The notes beneath the pieces are model-generated. The model searched no databases and was not told the DNA's origin. It worked only from the letters and a program-made list of their open reading frames with translations. The position numbers and the translations under genes are program-made. This document shows, one piece after another, positions 44,249-53,209 of a DNA stretch of 64,000 bases. How positions within the stretch are numbered: position 1 is the first letter of the stretch; every line of letters starts with the position of its first letter. This DNA comes from an uncultured Acidobacteriota bacterium (GTDB lineage: Bacteria > Acidobacteriota > UBA6911 > RPQK01 > JAJDTT01): NCBI GenBank assembly GCA_951812665.1, contig CATOST010000030.1:124001-188000 (forward strand). Reading direction: 5' to 3'.

Positions 44249-45400
44249 ATGAAGGCTCTACTGCTGGAACGCGCCGGACGGCTCGAGGTGGCTGACGTTC
44301 CGGAACCGGAATGCGGAGATCACGACGTCTTGATCCAGGTCGGAGCCGTGGGCGTCTGCGGTACCGACTTCCACATCTTTCAGGGCGAGGCCAACTACAA
44401 CTCCGATGCCGGCGGCCGGCCGATCCCGCTCTCGGTCCAGCCTCAGATCCTGGGGCACGAGTTCTGCGGGACCGTACTCGAAGCCGGTACCCAGGTACCA
44501 GATCTGGCGCCGGGGGACAGGGTGGCCGTGGACCAGGGCCTGAACTGCTACAGCCAGCGGATCACTCCCGTCTGCGAGTACTGCGCCGGCGGGGACTCGC
44601 ACCAGTGTCTCCACTATCAGGAACTGGGCATCACCGGAATTCCGGGAGCCATGCGGGAACGGGTCGCGATTCCGGCAGTGAACGCGGTCCGGCTGCAGGG
44701 GGAGATGGGATTTCCGGAGACCGCCCTCTCGGAACCTCTGGGTTGCATCCTCCATGCCCTGGACCGGGTGGTGCGGACCCCCGCCCGCTACATGTTCCAT
44801 CCGGGACCCCAGGGGTCGCGAGCGATCGAGAACGTCCTGATCCTGGGCGCGGGACCGGCCGGCCTGCTGTTCCTCCAGAACCTTCGGCGGGAAGTGGGAT
44901 ATGAGGGGACGGTGCTGGTTGCGGATCGGGTCCCGGAGAAGCTGAGCCTGGTGAAGCGCCTGGGAGGAACGCCTGTGGACGTGGCCCAATCCGACCTGGT
45001 GGAAATGGTTGCCCACCTGACCCGGGGCCGGAAGATCGACCTGCTCATCGAGGCCACCGGAAGCGGAGCCGCCTTCCGGACCATCTCCTCACTGGTTCGA
45101 AAGCAGGCCACGGTGCTGCTCTACGGGCACGGGCATCAGGGAACCGATCTGAGCGTCATCAACCGCCTGCTCTTTCTGGAACCGACGCTGGTGGTCTCGG
45201 TGGGGGCCTCCGGTGCGCTGAATCCGGCGACCCGGCGGTCCGAGACCACGACCCGCGCCGTAGAACTGATTCAGACGGGACAGGTGGACGTCCAGTCCCT
45301 CATCACTCACCGCTATCCGACCCTGGAGACGGTGAAGGGCGCCTTCGGCGGCGACTCCAAAGACGAGGCCTACATCAAGGGCGTCCTGGAAGTCTCGTGA
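44249..45400 (+). CDS. Zinc-binding medium-chain dehydrogenase
   Basis: A 383-residue MDR-family enzyme. The catalytic-zinc residues are Cys in GVCGTDFHIF and the GHE of PQILGHEFCGTV; the structural zinc loop is degenerate (NCYSQRITPVCEYCAGGDSHQ then C). The Rossmann motif is NVLILGAGPAGLLFLQNL. These enzymes oxidise polyols, sugar alcohols or related secondary alcohols with NAD(P). It follows the symporter in the same direction and may oxidise the imported compound. Length and motif order are normal. Confidence 0.9.
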   Translation: MKALLLERAGRLEVADVPEPECGDHDVLIQVGAVGVCGTDFHIFQGEANYNSDAGGRPIPLSVQPQILGHEFCGTVLEAGTQVPDLAPGDRVAVDQGLNCYSQRITPVCEYCAGGDSHQCLHYQELGITGIPGAMRERVAIPAVNAVRLQGEMGFPETALSEPLGCILHALDRVVRTPARYMFHPGPQGSRAIENVLILGAGPAGLLFLQNLRREVGYEGTVLVADRVPEKLSLVKRLGGTPVDVAQSDLVEMVAHLTRGRKIDLLIEATGSGAAFRTISSLVRKQATVLLYGHGHQGTDLSVINRLLFLEPTLVVSVGASGALNPATRRSETTTRAVELIQTGQVDVQSLITHRYPTLETVKGAFGGDSKDEAYIKGVLEVS

Positions 45401-45463
45401 CAGCGCCCCCGAATCGCTGGAGGAACCGGGATCAATTCACAGTCTAACACTAAGCACGGGCGT

Positions 45464-46453
45464 CTAAACGGTCAGTGGAGCCTCGATGGGCTCGTCAGGG
45501 TCGTCTTCCATTCCCAGGTCCTCCAGGACAAGCCGGCGGATCTGCTTCAATTCCTCTCTCCCCTGGGGCGCGAGGGTGCTCAACAAGAGCCGGGGCAGAT
45601 GGTTTCGCAGCCATTGGCGGACGAAGGGGCCGGGGATCCCGAGCCGGCGGCAGGGCCAGACGATCTTGTCGGCCACCATGCGGGTGCGTTCCAGAAGCCC
45701 GAACGAGGAGATGACCGGCTCGTTGAGCGTGGTCCGGTTGAACACCACCAGACAGGCGCCGGCCAAGAGGCTCTCCACCGTCACCACCGACTCGCATCCG
45801 TGCCTGAAATAGGCGTCCTCCGTTCCCCCGCACAGTTTCGGCTCGGTCAGGAAAACCCGCCGGGCCAGGTCGCGGGTGAGCATCTTGAATCCGGAGTGAA
45901 AGTCGGGAAACTCCTCCAGCACCGTGGCGTATTCGAGCCGCAAGGGACACCCCCGGACCGTGGCGGAGTAGGCCAGGGCGTCCAGTAGAATGCGGTCGGC
46001 CAACTCCTCCATCTCGCCCCTCATGAGGCCCATGGGCCGATGCCGGCTGATCCTCCTGCCCAACACCAGGACCTCCAGGTCCGGGTCCTTCCGGCGCGCG
46101 TATTGGGCCGACCGGATCCCGTTGGCGAGCTCGTGAGGAAAGTGGTCCCCGTCCGCGTCCAGCGAGGCCAGATAGTCATGGCCGCCTTCCTCCAGCAACA
46201 GCTCCATGCCCCGGCGCACAGCTTGGAGTTTCCCCTTGTTTTGGGGGCACCAGGTGAGCCGGACCTGGAAGCGGTGGGACAGGACTTCCCCGACGTCTCT
46301 CCCGTAGGGTTCGCCGTCCACACTCAAACAGACGGACTCGGGCCGTTCGACCTGGCGGACGCAGGCATCGACGGTGTCCCAGAGCAGGTCGTGACCCACC
46401 TGCTGATCCACCCCGGGTGGAAAGAAAACGGGAATGACGATGCCGGTCGACAT
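45464..46453 (-). CDS. Glycosyltransferase family 2-like protein
   Basis: A 329-residue protein with a GT-A fold signature: STGIVIPVFFPPG at the N-terminus, CPQNKGKLQAVRRGMELLLE, and LASLDADGDHFP (the DxD metal-binding motif) near residue 110. ATG 46453 was chosen for its strong GGAGGT site; a 15-residue longer version starts at 46498. The C-terminal part contains a predicted interface helix (QWLRNHLPRLLLSTLAPQGR). The acceptor sugar or lipid is unknown. Convergent with the zinc dehydrogenase gene. Confidence 0.75.
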   Translation of the reverse strand: MSTGIVIPVFFPPGVDQQVGHDLLWDTVDACVRQVERPESVCLSVDGEPYGRDVGEVLSHRFQVRLTWCPQNKGKLQAVRRGMELLLEEGGHDYLASLDADGDHFPHELANGIRSAQYARRKDPDLEVLVLGRRISRHRPMGLMRGEMEELADRILLDALAYSATVRGCPLRLEYATVLEEFPDFHSGFKMLTRDLARRVFLTEPKLCGGTEDAYFRHGCESVVTVESLLAGACLVVFNRTTLNEPVISSFGLLERTRMVADKIVWPCRRLGIPGPFVRQWLRNHLPRLLLSTLAPQGREELKQIRRLVLEDLGMEDDPDEPIEAPLTV

Positions 46454-46593
46454 CCGCACCACCTCCGTGCTGGAGCGGAAGGAGTGCGCTTGGATCATGT
46501 CTGAGGTCCCCGGTATGGAGATTACCGGACGATGGCCGTGGCCAATAGTCGTTCAATAAAGATTCACGGTCGGCAGCGGCATTGGCTCCGGCT

Positions 46594-47535
46594 TCATTCG
46601 GACTTGATCCGGAGCAGCTTCAGGAGCCTCCGGTCCCTGTCGTCAAGGACTTTCCCCGATTCGTCGCCGGAATATTCGTAAAAGCCGGCTCCGCTCTTGA
46701 TGCCCAGCCGACCCGATGCCACCAGGGATTCCAACAGCCGGAGACCACCCTGCGCCGCCGACAGGTGCGGGTTCAAGCTGCGAGTGACGATGTTGAACAC
46801 GTCAAGGCCACCGAGATCGGCGATCTCCAGGGGACCGAGCAGGGCCCATCGCACTCCCAGTCCCTCCTTCATCGCCGTGTCGATCTCCTCGCTGGTGGCG
46901 ACTCCCTCCTCCACCAAGTGAACCGCCTCCCGAACCACGGCGGCCTGGAGCCGGACGGAGACATACCCGGGGACTTCTTTCCGCACCACGATCGGCTGCT
47001 TCCCGATCCGGCGGGCCAAGCCCATGGCCAGGTCGACGGTCCGGTCCGAGGTTGCCTTTCCCGGGATGACCTCCAACAGAGGAATGATGTGGGCCGGATT
47101 CAGGAAATGGAAGCCGGCAAAACGTTCGGACGGGGACGCCGACTCCGCCATCCGGGAGATGCTCAACCACGAGGTGTTGGTGGTCAGGATGGCATCGGTA
47201 CGGCAGATTCGGGTCAGGGAGCGGAAAAGCTGGTTCTTGGCGTCCAAGTCTTCGGCGATGGACTCGATCACGAAATCGGCCGGGGCCAGGTCGGACAACT
47301 CCAGCGTGGGATGCAGGCGGGTCATCGAATTTCTGGCTTCACCGTCGGAAAGGGCGCCGGATTCGATGAGGATTTCCTGGTTCCGGCGGACGCCGCCGAA
47401 GCCCCGCTCGATGCCGGCGGCGGAGCGGTTGTACCAGCTGACGTGGAAGCCCGACTGGGCGAAGAGCTGGGCGATGCCCGTCCCCATGGTGCCCGCTCCC
47501 GCCACTCCGATTTTCCTGATCTGTTCCAAACGCAT
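46594..47535 (-). CDS. 3-hydroxyacyl-CoA dehydrogenase
   Basis: A 313-residue single-function enzyme of beta-oxidation type. The NAD-binding motif GVAGAGTMGTGIAQLFAQSG opens the protein, then FVIESIAEDLDAKNQLF and LTTNTSWLSI, the catalytic His in FAGFHFLNPAHIIPLLEVI, and a C-terminal dimer domain with GYVSVRLQAAVVREAVHLVE. It oxidises 3-hydroxyacyl-CoA to 3-ketoacyl-CoA. Start 47535 follows GGAGGTGAGAGT. It sits 28 bases downstream of the M64 peptidase gene. Confidence 0.92.
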   Translation of the reverse strand: MRLEQIRKIGVAGAGTMGTGIAQLFAQSGFHVSWYNRSAAGIERGFGGVRRNQEILIESGALSDGEARNSMTRLHPTLELSDLAPADFVIESIAEDLDAKNQLFRSLTRICRTDAILTTNTSWLSISRMAESASPSERFAGFHFLNPAHIIPLLEVIPGKATSDRTVDLAMGLARRIGKQPIVVRKEVPGYVSVRLQAAVVREAVHLVEEGVATSEEIDTAMKEGLGVRWALLGPLEIADLGGLDVFNIVTRSLNPHLSAAQGGLRLLESLVASGRLGIKSGAGFYEYSGDESGKVLDDRDRRLLKLLRIKSE

Positions 47536-47563
47536 ACTCTCACCTCCGCCGGGTCGAGGCCCG

Positions 47564-48907
47564 TCACTTGACATGGAAATCGATCATCCGTTCGATGGCT
47601 TCCCTGCAGACCGGACAGAATTCGGGCTCATTGCGGCTGAACATGACGCAAGTCAGTGCGGGGCGGTACAGCCCCGTGGGGGTGTAGCTGGCTCCTTCGA
47701 AAGCCCCCACGCCCCCCGCATAAGGCTCCTTCTCCAAAACCTTCGGCGCAGCAGCCGAATTCTCTTCATTTCCGCGCGTCCTGAGCTCGTGCCCCTGCTT
47801 GTCCCACGGAGTGGGAAGCGGCGTTCCCACCTGCACCAGATGGCCCCATTTGAGCCGGGCCGGGTCCAGCAGAGCCGTGATGTTCGGCTCCCAAGGCTCC
47901 ACGCCGGGCGCCATCAGGTCCAGGTAGGCCACGGTCGAGGTGAAGTACTCGTCTCCAAGACCGGCGAAGAGATGCCCGAACTCGTGCACCAGCAGGTGGG
48001 AGCTGTAGGAAGAATCCGCAGCCACCGCCGCATACAGGTTGAAAATCCCCCCTCCTCCGTACTCCTCGTTGTTGACCAGGATGACCACGAAGTCACTGGG
48101 AGCGGACGCCGCCGCGTTCCGCCAGGCCCGGTCGTCGGTGGTCAGGATGTAGCGCTTCAGCCCGAGGGCATCGTAACTGGCGCCCAGGGGCGAACTCCTG
48201 AAAACGCCGGCGCCGGGCCGAGACACGCCTGCGGCCACCGCCGGCGTAAAGAGCCCCCTGACATTGAAGTCGGTCCGGCGCGAGTTGAAGGGTTCGACCC
48301 GGAAGAGGGCTTCGGCAAGGCGCCGGGCGTCCCGTTTGAACTTTTCTTCTTCCGGATACCCGTCTCCCAGGAAGAGGAGGTCCACCTTGTCGGAAGTGGG
48401 ACCGTTTCGCATCAGCGTGGTCTCGGCGGCGGACTTGGGTGGAGACCGGTCGACCTGGTTTGAGCCCGGGTCGATGAGAATGTCCCAGACCGGCTGGAAT
48501 GCGAGTCGCCGGTCCCGCTGGGAGAGCTCCAACCGGACGGTTCGCCGCGGCTCCGGAAAGCAAACCGCTTCCGGAAAGGTGCGCCAGATTTCTTGCCTGG
48601 CCTCCTCCGTCGTCTCCCACTCCCCGTAGATGCTGGAGAACCCGCTGGAGAACAGGACTCCACCCGATTCGGGATCGACCAGCTGGAACCGGTACTTGCC
48701 CCAGTCTGTCGAATCCAGCAGGCGGCGCGGATTTCCGGCCCAGGGGCCTTCGACCCGAATTCGATCCAGGCTGAAACACTCCCTCGTGGCCGTTCCGGTG
48801 TGGAAATAGTCGACCCGCATGAGGGCGCCGGTGAAATCCCGGCGGTAGGCCTGTTCCACTTCCGCGACCGTCCAGGCCATGGCCGCCAAGGCGATCCAAA
48901 CCTGCAT
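47564..48907 (-). CDS. Peptidase M64 (IgA peptidase-like), secreted
   Basis: A 447-residue peptidase of family M64. The zinc motif LLVHEFGHLFAGLGDEY is at about residue 300, preceded by a VDLLFLGDGYPEEEKFKRDA block typical of M64, and a C-terminal cysteine pair (CVMFSRNEPEFCPVCRE). The N-terminus MQVWIALAAMAWTVAEVEQA is a signal peptide. ATG 48907 follows AAGGTG; an in-frame GTG at 48916 is the alternative. The element-like sequence upstream (copy 5, truncated) ends 15 bases before the start codon and so forms the immediate leader. The natural substrate is unknown. Confidence 0.87.
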   Translation of the reverse strand: MQVWIALAAMAWTVAEVEQAYRRDFTGALMRVDYFHTGTATRECFSLDRIRVEGPWAGNPRRLLDSTDWGKYRFQLVDPESGGVLFSSGFSSIYGEWETTEEARQEIWRTFPEAVCFPEPRRTVRLELSQRDRRLAFQPVWDILIDPGSNQVDRSPPKSAAETTLMRNGPTSDKVDLLFLGDGYPEEEKFKRDARRLAEALFRVEPFNSRRTDFNVRGLFTPAVAAGVSRPGAGVFRSSPLGASYDALGLKRYILTTDDRAWRNAAASAPSDFVVILVNNEEYGGGGIFNLYAAVAADSSYSSHLLVHEFGHLFAGLGDEYFTSTVAYLDLMAPGVEPWEPNITALLDPARLKWGHLVQVGTPLPTPWDKQGHELRTRGNEENSAAAPKVLEKEPYAGGVGAFEGASYTPTGLYRPALTCVMFSRNEPEFCPVCREAIERMIDFHVK

Positions 48908-48921
48908 CTGCTGCACCTTAT

Positions 48922-49005
48922 CAGCCCGTGGTAAAAGTCGTCACGGCACCCGACGCGGAACGCGTTCGGCCGGAGGGTGTGGCGGCCTTCGAGACCGTTC
49001 CTTCG
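48922..49005 (+). repeat. Truncated palindromic element, copy 5
   Basis: The left end CAGCCCGTGGTAAAAGTCGT and the following CACGGCA match the dispersed element. After about 30 bases it diverges, with a short GAGACCGTTCCTTCG stretch near 48983-48997 recalling the opposite arm. It is a degenerate remnant, next to the M64 gene start. Confidence 0.7.
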
Positions 49006-49013
49006 CCTGGTCT

Positions 49014-49916
49014 TCAGCTCGATTCGAAGCGGGCGAGGATCTCCATGAGCGATAGCGGGTCGACCCGGGCTTTCCGGAGCCGAACGGTCCAGTGAAGGTG
49101 CGGACCCGTGACCCGGCCCGTGGACCCCACGTGTCCGATCAGATCTCCCCGCTCCACGCGGTCCCCCTTCTTGACCGTAAAGTCATCGAGGTGGGCGAAA
49201 TAGGAATACAGGCCCTGGCCATGGTCCAGGATCACGGTGTTACCCGCATAGTAGAGATTCTGGGCCAGCACCGTCATCCCGGCGTTGGGACTCTTGACCG
49301 GAGTGCCCCTGGAGGCGCGGAAGTCGGTCCCGCTATGGGGGCTGCGAGGTTTTCCGTTGAGGATGCTCCGCTTTCCGAAACTGCTGTTGGCGCGCCCCGG
49401 AACGGGCCGGAGGAAAAATCCGGACCAGTGCCTCTCGCTGCCCGCTTCGGCGAAGATGCCGGATATGAGCCGCGACTCCCTTTTGATTCTGGCCAGGGAC
49501 GCTTTGGGAGGAGTCACGAATTTCTCGGGCAGGTTGAGCCTGCGCGTCGGGAAATTCTTCTTCTTGATCGTGATGCGGTGATCCACCCGGGCAAAAATTC
49601 GATCCTGCGCGTAGAGTTCGAACCGGAGCAAGTAGCCCCCCGGTTTCGTATTCAGGTCGATTCCGACGAGGGCCCACCAGTTGGTCGGGACTTCACCCAG
49701 GCCGGGTTCCAGAGGCAGCTTCTGCTGGAAGACCCGCAATCCGACCCGATCCACGCGGCGCGGCGCAGTCAAGGTGACCAGCACCACTTCTCCCGGCTGG
49801 AAGGCCCTGGCGAGTGGAGTGATCCGGACCCCCTCCGGCGCATCGTTTGTGGCCGGGGGCGGTTGCCCGAAAACCGATACGGCCAGCAACAGCAGCAAGC
49901 AAGGGATGATTCGCAT
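49014..49916 (-). CDS. M23/LytM-type endopeptidase, secreted
   Basis: A 300-residue peptidoglycan hydrolase-type protein. Signal MRIIPCLLLLLAVSVFGQPP, then ~170 residues of beta-rich sequence, then an M23 domain: SPHSGTDFRASRGTPVKSPN gives the H-x3-D zinc ligands, SYFAHLDDFTVKKGDRVERG the catalytic region, and GPHLHWTVRL the H-x-H. ATG 49916 was preferred to an upstream ATG at 49937 because it opens the signal peptide. All zinc residues are present, so it may be an active DD-endopeptidase. Confidence 0.9.
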   Translation of the reverse strand: MRIIPCLLLLLAVSVFGQPPPATNDAPEGVRITPLARAFQPGEVVLVTLTAPRRVDRVGLRVFQQKLPLEPGLGEVPTNWWALVGIDLNTKPGGYLLRFELYAQDRIFARVDHRITIKKKNFPTRRLNLPEKFVTPPKASLARIKRESRLISGIFAEAGSERHWSGFFLRPVPGRANSSFGKRSILNGKPRSPHSGTDFRASRGTPVKSPNAGMTVLAQNLYYAGNTVILDHGQGLYSYFAHLDDFTVKKGDRVERGDLIGHVGSTGRVTGPHLHWTVRLRKARVDPLSLMEILARFESS

Positions 49917-50061
49917 GGCGTGGAGGAAGAGTATCACGCCAGTCTGATGCCAAAGGATTCAGCCGCAAGGGTTTGGCCCCGGCGACTCCCGCTGCCACGG
50001 GGACTCGTCCCAGGTTCTACGGGTGGTTCGGCCAGTCCCTCCGCGGGAGCTGGGCGCGGCG

Positions 50062-51276
50062 TCAGAAGTATTGCTTGAAACCGAAGAAAAGGGTCCGGGG
50101 CACCCCTCCGTACTCGGTTCCGCGCTGGCCGTCCGCGCCCTGACCAGCACCGAACCCGAGTTGGCTTCCCACCAGGAACTCCGAGTCGTTGCCGGTGGAC
50201 CAGGTCAGGGAGGGCAACCAGAGGAGGGAGCCGTCGCTCCCGTTGAAGAGTGCGCTGGTGGAGAGAGTGCAAAGAGGGTGCAGCAGCAGAGCCAGCGAGA
50301 CTCCTCCATAGAGCCGGCCGGTTCCGTTGACCTCCCCCCGCGAGATCCGGTCCGAGTCGAAATAGAGGGGGTACTCTCCGGGCGAACCGGTCCCATAGCC
50401 GTTGTAGGCGCCCTCCAGGATCAAGGTCAGATAGGGTGTCAACTGCCGATCGACTCCCACCGAACCCCTCCAGAACGTCTCCCGGTTCCGCTCCGCATCC
50501 GCTACGTCTCCGGAGCGCGTCCAACTGACCTCACCCCGCAGGCCGGTCCCGGCAAGGTCGGAAGTCAGGAATAGACCGGCCACGTCATCCCCATGGAAAC
50601 TGCCCCCCATGACCCCCACGTCCACAGCACCGGCGTTCAGCCTGAGTTGGAACCCGGCAGCACCATCCTCTCCGGGGTCAGGACCCAGTGAGGCGGCCAC
50701 GACCTCCAACTCGGAGAACTGCCCCAGGCGCAAGACCCCGCGGACAGCGTCGATGCCGGGCTTGTAGTCCCGGTCGAGTCGCTGGGGAGCGAAGGGAGCG
50801 AAAAGATCCAGGGCCGGCCAGAAGTAGCTGACGCCCCAGGTGAGCGCCTGCCTCCCCACGATGACGTCCAGCGGGTCGAAGTCCAACTCCAGGTTCAGGC
50901 GGTCGAAAGCGGCCAACAGTCGCCCCTCCGGACGGTTCATCAGGCGGTGCTCCAATGGCAGGTAGAGAGCGGCCGGGGAATCGGCCAGATGGGCCGATGT
51001 GGACAGGGGAGGAGAAAGGAAATTCAGTATGGCGTGGGATTCCACGCGGACGCGCCGAGAGAGTTCCAGATTGGACGTCAGGCGGAATATGGCCAGCTCG
51101 GAATCATTCCTGGCCGCTGGAACCGGCCTCTCTCTCAGGAAAAGATAGGATCGGATCGATCCACCCCAGTCCAGGTCCCGGGCCTGGAGACCAGGCGGGG
51201 CCAGAAACCAGAACAGGAGGAGCAGCCACGGCCAAGACCGCGGGTCAGCACCGTTCGTCGGCATCGACTTCCCCAT
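50062..51276 (-). CDS. Predicted outer-membrane beta-barrel of the Lol-like operon
   Basis: A 404-residue secreted protein without a family that I recognise. Residues ~10-32 form a signal peptide (WPWLLLLFWFLAPPGLQARD). The rest alternates polar and hydrophobic residues in strand-sized blocks (SIRSYLFLRERPVPAA; TLILEGAYNGYG; LYGGVSLALLLHPL), and the protein ends in RTLFFGFKQYF with a C-terminal aromatic, all typical of outer-membrane barrels. The start overlaps the ABC ATPase end by 32 bases; ATG 51264 is an alternative. Its position as last gene of a LolA/FtsX/ATPase operon suggests it is the outer-membrane acceptor. Confidence 0.65.
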   Translation of the reverse strand: MGKSMPTNGADPRSWPWLLLLFWFLAPPGLQARDLDWGGSIRSYLFLRERPVPAARNDSELAIFRLTSNLELSRRVRVESHAILNFLSPPLSTSAHLADSPAALYLPLEHRLMNRPEGRLLAAFDRLNLELDFDPLDVIVGRQALTWGVSYFWPALDLFAPFAPQRLDRDYKPGIDAVRGVLRLGQFSELEVVAASLGPDPGEDGAAGFQLRLNAGAVDVGVMGGSFHGDDVAGLFLTSDLAGTGLRGEVSWTRSGDVADAERNRETFWRGSVGVDRQLTPYLTLILEGAYNGYGTGSPGEYPLYFDSDRISRGEVNGTGRLYGGVSLALLLHPLCTLSTSALFNGSDGSLLWLPSLTWSTGNDSEFLVGSQLGFGAGQGADGQRGTEYGGVPRTLFFGFKQYF

Positions 51277-51943
51277 CCACCAGGCGGATGGTCCTCCTGG
51301 CCCGTTCCATGACCCTGGGATCGTGGGTGGAGAAGATGAAGGTCGTCCCGTTGTCGCGGTTGAGCCTTTCCATCAGATCCAGCAGGGAGAGGGCCGTGCG
51401 GCTGTCCAGGTTGGCCGTGGGCTCATCGGCCAGAATCAGCGGCGGCGCCGCCACCACCGCACGCGCGACCGCCACCCGCTGCTGTTGTCCCCCGGAGAGC
51501 TGGTCCGGCTTTCGGCCTTCCAACCCTTCCAACCCCACCTCCTTCAAAATGGCCCGGACCTTTTCCCGCCGTTGGCGCCGGGGCACCCCTCGAAGCAGGA
51601 GAATGAATTCGGCGTTTTCCTCCACCGTCAGCACCGGCAACAGATTGTTGGCCTGAAAGATGAAACCGACCCGCTCGAGCCGGAGCCGAGTCAGTTGCTT
51701 GCGGCTCCTATGCGCCAGATCGATCCCTTGCATACGGACGCGGCCGCGGGTGGGATGGTCGATTCCGCAGGCGACGTTGAGCAGGGTGGTCTTGCCCGAT
51801 CCGGAAGGACCGGCGATGGCCACCAGTTCCCCCTGCCGGAAGGTCAGGCTGACTCTCCGCAAGGCGTGGACCGTCTGCTCTCCCTGCTGGTAGACGCGCG
51901 AGACATCCTCGAGTTGAAGCAGGTCCGGTTCGCCGGCATGGGG
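51245..51943 (-). CDS. ABC transporter ATPase, LolD/MacB type
   Basis: A 232-residue ATPase. Walker A is AGPSGSGKTTLLN (residues ~37-49), signature QLSGGQQQRVAVARA, Walker B LILADEPTANLDS and switch His in FIFSTHDPRV. This set is that of LolD/MacB-type exporters that work with FtsX-like permeases. The start at 51943 lies 5 bases after the permease stop; an upstream ATG at 51997 would overlap. It powers the two permeases encoded just before it. Confidence 0.92.
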   Translation of the reverse strand, partial: PHAGEPDLLQLEDVSRVYQQGEQTVHALRRVSLTFRQGELVAIAGPSGSGKTTLLNVACGIDHPTRGRVRMQGIDLAHRSRKQLTRLRLERVGFIFQANNLLPVLTVEENAEFILLLRGVPRRQRREKVRAILKEVGLEGLEGRKPDQLSGGQQQRVAVARAVVAAPPLILADEPTANLDSRTALSLLDLMERLNRDNGTTFIFSTHDPRVMERARRTIRLVDGEVDADERC

Positions 51944-51948
51944 CATGG

Positions 51949-53205
51949 TCACATTCGTCCCAAGAGCCGGATACTGACCCGGCGTCCGGCGCGCCAAGCC
52001 GGAGCCAGGGCCAGGACCAGGGTCAAAAACACGATGACGGCAGCCGAGACAAAGACTCGTTCGGCCGACAACCGCGAGTAGAGTACCGGGTCCATCACCG
52101 CGCCGGCGGCGGAAAGCTCCCCTTCTCCTTCGTAGAAGACTTCCAGAGGCAGCCCGGCGGATTCCAGATACAGATGCGCACCGTAGCCGAGAGCCAACCC
52201 CGCGGCCGTCGAGAGCAGAGCCAACAGGACCGCCTCGGTGAACATCATGAAGAATCGGCCGGCAGGGGATAAGCCCAGCGCGTCCAGCAGTGCATACTCC
52301 CGACTCCGTTCCAAGGCCGACATCAATAGCGTGTTGAGGACCACGAAGGCGATGAGAAGCAGGAAGATGCCGTTGAACACGTAGTTGCCGGCGTCGTCCA
52401 TGCGTATGAATTCGGTGAGTTCCGGCATGGCCTCCGCCCAGTCGAGAACTTCGGTCGCGTCGGGTAGAACCATCCGTCCGCGCCGCGCCAGCGTTCCGGC
52501 TACTTCGACATCTTCCAGAAAGACGGCGACCTGATGGACCTGACCGGGCAGCAGCAACAGCTTCTGGGCGACCTCCAGCGGGATGATCACCAGCTGTTGG
52601 TCCAGATCGTCCGATCCCGTCTGCAGGATTCCCCGAACCCGGAAAAGCCGGGACTGGAGTTCGGAGCTTCCCGAGGCCTGGGCGAGGACCACGAACTTTG
52701 ACCCCATGCCGACGCGGAGCTTTCTGGCGACGCCGGCGCCGACGACAGCCTGGTCTTCGGCCCCGGGGCGCAGGAAATCTCCATCCACCAGCTTCTCATC
52801 GAACTTGGAGGCTTGGCGCTCCGGCTTGGGCTGGGTGCCGATGATCCGGACGCCGGTGGAGCCATCGGCCGAGGACGCGAGGCCGGAGGCGAAGACTCGC
52901 TCCACCAGGTTCGGAACCGGCGCGTCGCGGGTCGACTGCTCGATCCAAGCTCGGACCTGGGAACGGGTCCCCTCCCCCAACGCTCGCTGAACACCGCCGT
53001 GGGCCTGATAACCCTGGCGTTGGATCAGGACGTGCCCGGACCCCATGCGAACGGCATTGTCGATCATCTGGAGATGGCTGCCGTCTCCCAATCCCAGCGT
53101 GACCAGCAGCAGGGCGAGACCCAACGCGACCGTGACCACGGTGAGACCGGTCCGGCGCCGATTCCGTCCCAGGTTTCTCCAGGCCAGCTTGAGGATGATT
53201 TTCAC
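51949..53205 (-). CDS. FtsX-like permease, LolC/LolE type (second)
   Basis: A 418-residue permease with one N-terminal helix, a periplasmic domain (~residues 45-260) and three C-terminal helices (YVFNGIFLLLIAFVVLNTLL; FFMMFTEAVLLALLSTAAGL; RVFVSAAVIVFLTLVLALAP). MKIILKLAWRNLGRNRRRTG is the classic FtsX/MacB start. It resembles its neighbour in layout, so the two probably pair as a heterodimer as in LolCE. It begins 4 bases after the other permease ends. Confidence 0.9.
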   Translation of the reverse strand: MKIILKLAWRNLGRNRRRTGLTVVTVALGLALLLVTLGLGDGSHLQMIDNAVRMGSGHVLIQRQGYQAHGGVQRALGEGTRSQVRAWIEQSTRDAPVPNLVERVFASGLASSADGSTGVRIIGTQPKPERQASKFDEKLVDGDFLRPGAEDQAVVGAGVARKLRVGMGSKFVVLAQASGSSELQSRLFRVRGILQTGSDDLDQQLVIIPLEVAQKLLLLPGQVHQVAVFLEDVEVAGTLARRGRMVLPDATEVLDWAEAMPELTEFIRMDDAGNYVFNGIFLLLIAFVVLNTLLMSALERSREYALLDALGLSPAGRFFMMFTEAVLLALLSTAAGLALGYGAHLYLESAGLPLEVFYEGEGELSAAGAVMDPVLYSRLSAERVFVSAAVIVFLTLVLALAPAWRAGRRVSIRLLGRM

Positions 53206-53209
53206 GCCG

